From Pleurobrachia bachei (lineage: Eukaryota; Ctenophora; Tentaculata; Cydippida; Pleurobrachiidae), in contig AVPN01001636.1 of assembly GCA_000695325.1 (NCBI GenBank), positions 1 through 20,558 on the forward strand: a stretch of DNA of 20,558 nucleotides. The letters run 5' to 3'. Below the pieces are notes generated by a model. The model was not told where the DNA came from. It did no database searches and saw only the letters and a list, made by a program, of their open reading frames with translations. Made by a program: the position numbers and the translations under genes. This document shows positions 12,353 to 20,300 of this stretch, piece after piece; position 1 is the stretch's first letter; each line of letters opens with the position of its first letter.

Positions 12353-14152
12353 GTCGGATAAGATTGCAACACCGTACTTCTATGTCCCCGAGGACATGTC
12401 TGAAGATCAGGTGAAGGATTTCGTTATTGCGGAGATCCAGAAGGGAACCATCAACCAGGAGTACCGGAAACAGGCAGTGAGGGCCGTAAAGAACGGTCGG
12501 TTCCGTCGTGAGGGGAGCAAGATTATCCTGGAAGGACTGCGAAGGGATAGCAGGGGTTCCATCACCTCATCCGATAGCTTCAATGTAAAGATCCTGGATG
12601 ACAAGTCCAAGACCCAGGATAAGGCGTTCCAAGCGTCCATTGAGGCCATGACCATCCACGAAGAGGATGTGTATGATCAAAGTCCCCTGACCCCTCCCAT
12701 GCTCCGACTGAAGCACTCCATTATCAAGGTAATCACCATGTTGGCCCTGGATGACACTGCCAAGATAACTCTGATCAGCAAGTTGGTGGATAACAACTTT
12801 AAGTTGGAGAACAATACCATTACAGTGCTGGGGAACAACGTGACACTGGATATCAAGTACGGGCCTGATTACAGAATCACTGATGTGAAGGTTACCTACA
12901 AGGATTGCAGTGCTAAGAGCAAGTTTGTGCCAATCAAGGTGATGATTGTGGGAACTGAAGCCATTGGACAATCCAAATTCACTGCAGAAAAGAAGAAGTT
13001 ATTGATTGAGAAGTTTTATTCGGGCGATTATGTTAAACAGCGTGACTCAGTCAAGATTGAAGTTTCATTCCAGAACATCCCCGTCAAGTTCTCCTTCGGT
13101 CTCCCCAAGGAGGATTCCCGTGTTCCAATCATTCCTGAAGATGAGTTAAAGGTGAAGGTGATTAACAACCTCTCTACCTCTGAACTTACCAAGATGGAAC
13201 AGGTCCAGGTCATCCAGTCTCTACTGGACAGAGCCTACGTAATGGAGGATGGTGATGTCGTGTTCACGGTTGGGGAGAGACCCCGGGAATACAGGGTGGA
13301 GATAACGAACAGCTCTCTTACTGGAAGCAGCAGTAGAGGTTCATTTAGTAGGTCTTCATTCAGTAGCACCGCCAGCCCCTTCCCGGAACTTGTTCTATCT
13401 CCCGAAATGTCAGTTGACGGAGAACAGAGGGTCCTCACCCCCGAGATGAAGGAGCAGTTAGTGGGTGTCATCAACAACAATGATAAGATGGATAAGGAAA
13501 CAAAAGATCTCCTCACCTGCCAGATCGGCTCCCTGACTCACATGACAGGGGATACGGTGACATTGGAGACAGAGAAGGCTGATGGGACACCCGTGAAAAT
13601 GAATATAAATTGTCAGTTCCTCAATACCCATGTGACTGTGGATGTCCCGGGTAGAGAGAAGCTCTCGATAACAGCTGATGTTTCTATCAATCCTGATCAG
13701 CCTAAGAAAAAGAAGATTGTAGATCAGAGTGTGGAGGTGGCACCAAACCGCAGGGAGAGAAAATTGGGAGTATTTGAAGCCCCTGAACCGATTGTGAAGG
13801 TGAATGAAGGAGAAGTTCCATCGGTTGTAGCGTCTGAGGCTCCTTTGGCGGCCGATGCTCCTGATTGTAAGATTGCAAGTTCCAAGAAACCAGATGAGAA
13901 ACCTGCTAATGAGGAGATAAAAATTCAGTTGGTTGAACTGGTTCAGAACATGGATAACTTGGACAAAGAAACCAAGGAGCTTCTCGCTATCCAGATTGGT
14001 ACTCTAACTGACCTGACCGAGGACTCTATTACCTTGGAAACCACCAAGAAGGATGGCAGTCCTGTCAACCTAACCATCAACTGTGATGACAAGAGACAGC
14101 TTTCTGCTGAGGTTTCAGTGGGTCTACCGGAGGGGAAGAAACCAAAAACCGT
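10347..14152 (+). repeat. Long direct duplication, 1999-bp offset
   Basis: 10347-12153 (1,807 bp) recurs as 12346-14152 with no difference seen by eye. The junction at 12345/12346 joins the end of a linker (…CCCTTGAC) to the middle of module-3 coding (ACTCTAAGTCGG). An offset of 1999 is not divisible by 3, so the copy is in another frame and the junction spells ACA CTC TAA, a stop. Because it overlaps the 873-bp duplication, part of the sequence (9474-10041) exists three times in the window. Confidence 0.9.
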
Positions 14153-14189
14153 AAACCGTTGTAGAACAAGATGTGGCAGTTGCTGGTAA
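12396..14189 (+). CDS. Giant repeat protein, duplicated middle segment (597 aa)
   Basis: This frame (open from 12348, first ATG at 12396) is the same sequence as residues about 465-639 or 756-930 onward of the preceding segment, through the B-type module whose core motif is MDNLDKETKELLAIQ. It has no disabling change until 14153, where a 7-bp tandem duplication (AAACCGT twice) shifts the frame. The protein then ends in a nonsense tail (…NRCRTRCGSCW) at 14189. It has no independent promoter or leader; the ATG is an internal methionine. I read it as a duplicated fragment of the giant gene or an assembly duplicate, not a separate gene. Confidence 0.6.
   Translation: MSEDQVKDFVIAEIQKGTINQEYRKQAVRAVKNGRFRREGSKIILEGLRRDSRGSITSSDSFNVKILDDKSKTQDKAFQASIEAMTIHEEDVYDQSPLTPPMLRLKHSIIKVITMLALDDTAKITLISKLVDNNFKLENNTITVLGNNVTLDIKYGPDYRITDVKVTYKDCSAKSKFVPIKVMIVGTEAIGQSKFTAEKKKLLIEKFYSGDYVKQRDSVKIEVSFQNIPVKFSFGLPKEDSRVPIIPEDELKVKVINNLSTSELTKMEQVQVIQSLLDRAYVMEDGDVVFTVGERPREYRVEITNSSLTGSSSRGSFSRSSFSSTASPFPELVLSPEMSVDGEQRVLTPEMKEQLVGVINNNDKMDKETKDLLTCQIGSLTHMTGDTVTLETEKADGTPVKMNINCQFLNTHVTVDVPGREKLSITADVSINPDQPKKKKIVDQSVEVAPNRRERKLGVFEAPEPIVKVNEGEVPSVVASEAPLAADAPDCKIASSKKPDEKPANEEIKIQLVELVQNMDNLDKETKELLAIQIGTLTDLTEDSITLETTKKDGSPVNLTINCDDKRQLSAEVSVGLPEGKKPKTVNRCRTRCGSCW
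14153..14159 (+). repeat. 7-bp tandem duplication causing a frameshift
   Basis: AAACCGT occurs twice in a row (14146-14152 and 14153-14159); the corresponding place at 12147-12153 has one copy followed directly by TGTAGAAC. It marks the right end of the exact duplication and moves the reading frame into that of the next segment. Confidence 0.9.
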
Positions 14190-16122
14190 ACCTAAGAAGC
14201 CAGTTCTTGTTGTTGATGCTCCTGAAGCGAAACCAGTTGATGAAGGGGTACCTTGTGTTCTACCGAGCGAAGCCCCTGTTGCTGCAGAGGCTCCGATTTC
14301 TGAGGACAAGAAGCAGACTCCAGATCCCACTCCATCGAGTTCTCCCGTTCCCTTGACACCCGAGATGAAGGAGCAAATTATCGCCATCCTAAAGAAATCT
14401 GATCTGGACAAGGAAGCCAAGGTTCTTCTGATGAAGGAGGTGAGGAAGGAGACAACTGTGACAGACAATCAGATCACTTTGTCAGCCACCAAGTCAGATG
14501 GGTCACCTGTCAACCTGACTATCAATATTGCGAACATTGTTGAAAATGTGACCGTGAAAGTTGAGAAGAAATCTGAACCCAAATCTGAGCCGATTGTTAC
14601 AGAAGATGTGCCTCCCATAACAAAGGAGCAAACTGAGTCGGATCTTCCTTCCCTAAAGGCGTCTGAGGCTCTTATCGCGGCTAAGACTCCGGATACAAAA
14701 CCGAAATCTCCTGTTCCTGTTCCCAAGCCAGACTCAAAACAGCCTGAGAAACCTGGTACTGAGGAGATGAAAATTCAGTTGGTTGAACTGGTTCAGAACA
14801 TGGATAACTTGGACAAAGAAACCAAGGAGCTTCTCGCTATCCAGATTGGTACTCTAACTGACCTGACCGAGGACTCTATTACCTTGGAAACCACCAAGAA
14901 GGATGGCAGTCCTGTCAACCTAACCATCAACTGTGATGACAAGAGACAACTTTCTGCTGAGGTTTCAGTAGGTCTACCGGAGGGGAAGAATCCAAAAACC
15001 GTGGTAGAACAAGATGTGGCAGTTGTTGGTAAACCTAAGAAGCCAGTTCTTGTTGTTGATGCTCCTGAAGCAAAACCAGTTGATGAAGGAGTACCATGTG
15101 TTCTACCGAGCGAAGCCCCTGTTGCTGCAGAAGCTCTGACTTCTGGTGACAAGAAACAGACTCCAGAGCCCAGTCCATCGAGTTCTCCCGTTCCCTTGAC
15201 ACAAGAGATGAAGGAGCAAATTATCGCCATCATTAAAACCTCACCTCTGGACAAGGAAGCCAAGGTTCTCCTGATGAAGGAGGTGAGGAAGGAGACAACT
15301 GTGACAGACAATCAGATCACTTTGTCAGCCACCAAGTCAGATGGGTCACCTGTCAACCTGACTATCAACATTGAGAACATAGTTGAAAATGTGACCGTAA
15401 AAGTTGAGAAGAAATCTGAGCCGAAATCTGAGCTAATTGTTACAGAAGATGTCCCTCCCGTAACAGAGCAACCAACTGAGGTGTATCTTCCTTGTCTTAA
15501 GGCCTCTGAAGCTCCCGTGGCGGCCAAGACTCCGGAATCAAAGCCGAAATCTCCTGATCCTGTTCCCAAACCAGACTCAAAAGAGCCTGAGAAGTCTCCT
15601 ACTGAGGAGATGAAAATTCAGTTGGTTGAACTGGTTCAGAACATGGATAACTTGGACAAAGAAACCAAGGAGCTTCTCGCTATCCAGATTGGTACTCTAA
15701 CTGACCTCACCGAGGACTCTGTTACCTTGGAAACCACCAAGAAGGATGGTAGCCCTGTCAACCTAACCATCAACTGTGATGACAAGAGACAACTTTCTGC
15801 TGAGGTTTCAGTAGGTCTACCGGAGGGGAAGAATCCAAAAACCGTGGTAGAACAAGATGTGGCAGTTGTTGGTAAACCTAAGAAGCCAGTTCTTGTTGTT
15901 GATGCTCCTGAAGCAAAACCAGTTGATGAAGGGGTACCTTGTGTTCTACCGAGCGAAGCCCCTGTTGCTGCAGAAGCTCTGACTTCTGGTGACAAGAAAC
16001 AGACTCCAGAGCCCAGTCCATCGAGTTCTCCCGTTCCCTTGACACCCGAGATGAAGGAGCAAATTATTCTGTTTCAGAAAGTGTGTGCCAACTCCACTGA
16101 AAGTTATCTGTATCAGCTTTGA
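14155..16122 (+). CDS. Giant repeat protein, A-B superunit segment
   Basis: Reading resumes in a third frame from 14155 (TVVEQDVAV…), continuing in sense from the B module before 14152; the first ATG (14365) is internal. Order: linker, A module (14365), B module (14767), linker, A (15208), B (15610), linker, start of a third A (16051). A modules carry LDKEAKVLLMKEV followed by the strands QITLSATKSDGSPVNLTIN; B modules carry LDKETKELLAIQIGTLTDL followed by SITLETTKKDGSPVNLTIN. The A-B superunit is exactly 843 bp. After EMKEQII at 16067 the frame runs into foreign sequence and stops at 16122. The last 18 residues are therefore not part of the native protein. Confidence 0.75.
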   Translation, partial: TVVEQDVAVAGKPKKPVLVVDAPEAKPVDEGVPCVLPSEAPVAAEAPISEDKKQTPDPTPSSSPVPLTPEMKEQIIAILKKSDLDKEAKVLLMKEVRKETTVTDNQITLSATKSDGSPVNLTINIANIVENVTVKVEKKSEPKSEPIVTEDVPPITKEQTESDLPSLKASEALIAAKTPDTKPKSPVPVPKPDSKQPEKPGTEEMKIQLVELVQNMDNLDKETKELLAIQIGTLTDLTEDSITLETTKKDGSPVNLTINCDDKRQLSAEVSVGLPEGKNPKTVVEQDVAVVGKPKKPVLVVDAPEAKPVDEGVPCVLPSEAPVAAEALTSGDKKQTPEPSPSSSPVPLTQEMKEQIIAIIKTSPLDKEAKVLLMKEVRKETTVTDNQITLSATKSDGSPVNLTINIENIVENVTVKVEKKSEPKSELIVTEDVPPVTEQPTEVYLPCLKASEAPVAAKTPESKPKSPDPVPKPDSKEPEKSPTEEMKIQLVELVQNMDNLDKETKELLAIQIGTLTDLTEDSVTLETTKKDGSPVNLTINCDDKRQLSAEVSVGLPEGKNPKTVVEQDVAVVGKPKKPVLVVDAPEAKPVDEGVPCVLPSEAPVAAEALTSGDKKQTPEPSPSSSPVPLTPEMKEQIILFQKVCANSTESYLYQL

Positions 16123-17148
16123 TGAAAATGATAGGATACGGATAATGAATGCACCCGATGACTTTATCAATTGCATCAAAAGTGTTCTTCAGGTGAGTCC
16201 CTATTGTCCGATGACCGATGTCTATCGAATCATTCCAATCATAGCTGTAAAACAGAGGATCTTGTTGAAAATATAACTTGAAACGAAGCTTGTTCTTAAA
16301 ACTTATGTCCGAGGGAACTGCTTGTAACACCAATGACAGCTACTGCAGCTGCCTACCGGTAGAGTTGCTGCAACTCAGTTGCGGAACATCAAATCTTAAC
16401 AAGTTCCTCTCCACTTTACAGGAGCGATACAAGTCGGGGGTGGTAAAAGAGTCGACCTTCCGGAGGGCATTCGACTTCAAGATAAGGGGCGAGCCGTGGA
16501 GTGGTATCAATGCAAACGATGGAATTGAAGCACGGAGCATGATGTGCCATCTGCTACAGAAGGTATGCTTTCTCCTATGCTATGAGTTCTCCTAAAGTGA
16601 TTAGCATTTGAAGCTCATGTGCCGAGAAGAAGGTCTGAAGGCTGATTTGGAGTCGTAAATAGAGTCACGAGGTGACAATTGCAATTATGTCGGATGACCA
16701 CTGTGACTCATTCATAACATGCTTATTAAAGGTGACGTTAAAGGGCTGGAAAGTGGTCCTGTCGACAGATGCAACCAGTTGTGCCGTGAAAAGTGATGAT
16801 CGAAAAGATCACCCTCAGGTAAATTATATTGAAATTAGGGCAAAATTATCCCACTCTGCATCTGACGTCACTCCCCAACTCTGACCTCAATCCCCAACTC
16901 TAAAACCTCACTCCCCCACTCTAATAGTAATACCTCACTACCCAACTCTAACCTCACTACCTCACTCCCCACTCTAACCTCATTCCCTAACTAAGATCTC
17001 ACTACCTTACTCCCCACTCTAACCTTACTTCCCCAAATCTAACTTCACTCTAACCTCACCCCCCCTGCACCAGGACGTGCAGAGTTGGTATCTAATGCGG
17101 ACTGATACAATTAACAAAGCGGTGGCTAAGTGGAAAAACCCGGGTTGA
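16078..17148 (+). CDS. 3' end of an unrelated multi-exon gene (about 138 aa)
   Basis: Four exons can be read inside the 1300-bp block: 16078-16192, 16422-16562, 16732-16818 and 17074-17148 (TGA at 17146). Acceptors are TTTCAG, TTTACAG, TTAAAG and CACCAG; donors are CAG|GTGAGT, AAG|GTATGC and CAG|GTAAAT. All three internal introns are phase 0. The joined reading includes VICISFDENDRIRIM, FDFKIRGEPWSGI and GWKVVLSTD and ends AKWKNPG. Exon 3 could instead begin at 16744, also phase 0. The pattern 'ISF..DRIR…FKxRGxPW…GWxVxxSxD' reminds me of uncharacterised proteins in fungi and animals, but I cannot name a family. The 5' exons are absent from the window, so this is a truncated piece or part of a misjoined contig. 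Confidence 0.6.
16868..17066. repeat. Imperfect minisatellite in the last intron of the gene fragment
   Basis: Degenerate ~18-22-bp units of the type CCTCACTCCCCACTCTAA fill most of the 255-bp intron 16819-17073. The pyrimidine-rich strand merges into the acceptor tract CACCCCCCCTGCACCAG. Unit length varies, so this is an old, drifting array. Confidence 0.75.
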
Positions 17149-17332
17149 GAGAGAAAGAGGAGAGTGTTACCCCCGTGTTATACCTGCATGTCTAATAATT
17201 AATTAATTAATTAATTAATTATATCCTTGAGTTGGCTGTTGAGGAGAGAGATATATATACAAGGAGAGAAAAAGAGAGAGACTTTGGGTTTCAATTTGAT
17301 TTTTTTCATGTGTCACGCCGACCTGCTTGTGT
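17149..17332. other. Downstream flank of the gene fragment
   Basis: Sequence between the fragment's stop codon and the return of the repeat array. It holds an (AATT)n microsatellite at 17197-17221 and a GA-rich patch (about 17238-17282). No canonical AATAAA signal was seen. The junction with coding sequence at 17333 is abrupt. Confidence 0.6.
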
Positions 17333-20300
17333 GTTCCCTTGACACCCGAGATGAAGGAGCAAATTATCGCCATCCTAAAGAAATCTGATCTGGACAAGGA
17401 AGCCAAGGTTCTCCTGATGAAGGAGGTGAGGAAGGAGACAACTGTGACAGACAATCAGATCACTTTGTCAGCCACCAAGTCAGATGGGTCACCTGTCAAC
17501 CTGACTATCAATATTGCGAACATTGTTGAAAATGTGACCGTGAAAGTTGAGAAGAAATCTGAACCCAAATCTGAGCCGATTGTTACAGAAGATGTGCCTC
17601 CCATAACAAAGGAGCAAACTGAGTCGGATCTTCCTTCCCTAAAGGCGTCTGAGGCTCTTATCGCGGCTAAGACTCCGGATACAAAACCGAAATCTCCTGT
17701 TCCTGTTCCCAAGCCAGACTCAAAACAGCCTGAGAAACCTGGTACTGAGGAGATGAAAATTCAGTTGGTTGAACTGGTTCAGAACATGGATAACTTGGAC
17801 AAAGAAACCAAGGAGCTTCTCGCTATCCAGATTGGTACTCTAACTGACCTCACCGAGGACTCTGTTACCTTGGAAACCACCAAGAAGGATGGTAGCCCTG
17901 TCAACCTAACCATCAACTGTGATGACAAGAGACAACTTTCTGCTGAGGTTTCAGTGGGTCTACCGGAGGGGAAGAAACCAAAGACTGTGGTAGAACAAGA
18001 TGTGGCAGTTGCTGGTAAACCTAAGAAGCCAGTTCTTGTTGTTGATGCTCCTGAAGTAAAACCAGTTGATGAAGGAGTCCCATGTGTTCTACCGAGCGAA
18101 GCGCCGGTTGCTGCAGAAGCTCCAACTTCTAATGACAAGAAGCAGACTCCAGAGCCCACTCCGTCGAGTTCTCCCGTTCCCTTGACACCCGAGATGAAGG
18201 AGCAAATTATCGCCATCCTGAAGAAATCTGATATGGACAAGGAAGCCAAGGTTCTCCTGATGAAGGAGGTAAGGAAGGAGACCGAAATTACAGATTATCA
18301 AGTGGTTTTGTCGGCTACAAAATCGGATGGGTCACCTGTCAACCTGACTATCGATGTTAAGAACCTAGTGCAGAATGTGACAGTAACAGGCGAAAAAGAT
18401 TCGGAACCCGAATCTCAGCTGATTTCGACCGAGAACGTTCCTCCAACAAAACACCAGCCAACGGAAGAAAACATCCCTTGTCTGGAAGCTTCAGAAGCTC
18501 CCGTGGCGGCGGAGATGCCAGTTAGTGAACCCGATTCCAAGAAATCTGAAGAAAAACCGGTTGATGAAGGGGTACCCTGTGTTCTACCGAGCGAGGCCCC
18601 GGTTGCTGCAGAAGCTCCAACATCAGATGACAAGAAGCAGACTCCATCGAGTTCTCCCGTTCCCTTGACACCCGAGATGAAGGAGCAAATTATCGCCATC
18701 CTAAAGAAATCTGATCTGGGCAAGGAAGCCAAGGTCCTTCTGATGAAGGAGGTGAGGAAGGAGATAGCTGTGACAGACAATCAGATCACTTTGTCAGCCA
18801 CCAAGTCAGATGGGTCACCTGTCAACCTGACTATCAACATTGAGAACATTGTTGAAAATGTGACCGTGAATGTAGAAAAGAAATCTGAGCCAAAACCTGA
18901 GCCCAAACCTAAACTATTCGTGTCTGAAGATGTCCCCGCTTCAAAGGATCAGTCAACTGAAGAGGGTATCCCTTGTATGGAGGCTTCAGAAGCTCCCGTG
19001 GCGGCTGAAGCCCCAGATACTAAACCGGAATCTAAAGAACCGATGAGTCCTGATGCTGCTGAAATACAATCTAAACCGGATACCAAAGAAACAACCCCTG
19101 TCGATAAGATTGATTCCGAGGTTCCTAAAGATTTGCCTCCTACTGAGTCAGAGCCTAAACCCGAGAGGCCTAGTCGTAAAAAGGCTGGTGCACCTGAATC
19201 TCCAGTAGAAAATAAGGACGCTGAAGAACCTCCAAAGAAACCGGAAAGGCCAAGTAGAAAAACCAAGACATCCGAGTCGAAGAGTCCTGAAGAGACTCCT
19301 GAGCCCACTCCATCGAGTTCTCCCGTTCCCTTGACACCCGAGATGAAGGAGCAAATTATCGCCATCCTAAAGAAATCTGATCTGGACAAGGAAGCCAAGG
19401 TTCTTCTGATGAAGGAGGTGAGGAAGGAGACAACTGTGACAGACAATCAGATCACTTTGTCAGCCACCAAGTCAGATGGGTCACCTGTCAACCTGACTAT
19501 CAACATTGAGAACATTGTTGAAAATGTGACTGTGAAGGTTGAGAAGAAATCTGAGCCGAAATCTGAGCCGATTATTATCGAAGATGTCCCTCCCGTGGCA
19601 GAGCAGCCAACTGAGATGGACCTTCCTTCCCTCAAGGCGTCTGATGCTCCTGTAGCAGCTAAGACACCGGATTCAAAGCCTTTTATTGAAGATGCTCCTG
19701 AAGAAAAACCAGTCGATGAAGGGGTACCCTGTGTTCTGCCGTGCGAAGCCCCGGTCGCTGCAGAAGCTCCGAAGAAACCTGAAAGACCTAGTAGAAAAAC
19801 CAAGACATCCGAGTCGAAGACTCCTAAAGAGACCCCAGAGCCCACTCCGTCGAGTTCTCCCGTTCCCTTGACACCCGAGATGAAGGAGCAAATTATCGCC
19901 ATCCTAAAGAAATCTGATCTGGACAAGGAAGCCAAGGTTCTTCTGATGAAGGAGGTGAGGAAGGAGACAACTGTGACAGACAATCAGATCACTTTGTCAG
20001 CCACCAAGTCAGATGGGTCACCTGTCAACCTGACTATCAACATTGAGAAAATTGTTGAAAATGTGACCGTGAAGGTTGAAAAGAAATCTGAGCCGAAAGA
20101 ACCGGAACCTAAATCTCAGCAGCTCATTTCAGAAGATATTCCCCGAGTGCTTGATCAACCGACTGAAGATGGAGTTTCTTGTATAAAGCCGGCTGAAACC
20201 CCTGAGGTGGCTGAAGCCCCAGATTCCACGCCAGTTTCTGAAGAACCTGAAAAGGTCCCTGTTGTGACTGAAGATGCACCTGTTGCTAAGGAAGAGTCCC

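Larger units (their letters stand above)
16033..17367 (+). repeat. 35-bp direct repeat flanking a 1300-bp foreign block
   Basis: The 35 bp starting GTTCCCTTGACACC and ending GCAAATTAT occur at 16033-16067 and 17333-17367 (offset exactly 1300). They are coding sequence for PLTPEMKEQII in the A module. Leaving out 1300 bp reconnects the frames on both sides. No placement of the block inside the direct repeat gives GT…AG ends, so it is not simply an intron. There are no terminal inverted repeats, and 35 bp is long for a transposon target duplication. Confidence 0.85.
14365..18193 (+). repeat. 843-bp A-B coding superunits, three copies
   Basis: Superunits start at the ATGAAGGAG of the A module: 14365-15207, 15208-16050 and (after the 1300-bp interruption) 17351-18193. 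Each is exactly 843 bp (281 codons) without net indels, and they are highly similar. The third is almost identical to the first over its left ~500 bp, but matches the second over part of the B module (CTCACCGAGGACTCTG variant), a mosaic pattern. Later A modules start at 18194, 18677, 19343 and 19880, with spacings of 483, 666 and 537 bp and no B module between. Confidence 0.85.

Noticed and set aside
16033-17367. Transposon insertion with target-site duplication
   Set aside because: A 35-bp duplication is too long for known transposases, there are no inverted ends or transposase, and the interior reads as exons of a normal gene.
16068-17367. The 1300-bp block as a retained intron of the giant gene
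   Set aside because: Sliding the block through the 35-bp repeat, the only GT start (16033) would end in TGT rather than AG.
12078-20000. Many minus-strand open frames of 80-180 residues repeated along the array (starting MSVTVVSFLTSF and similar)
   Set aside because: They recur because the sense repeats recur; they are antisense shadows cut at linker boundaries, with no starts or leaders of their own.
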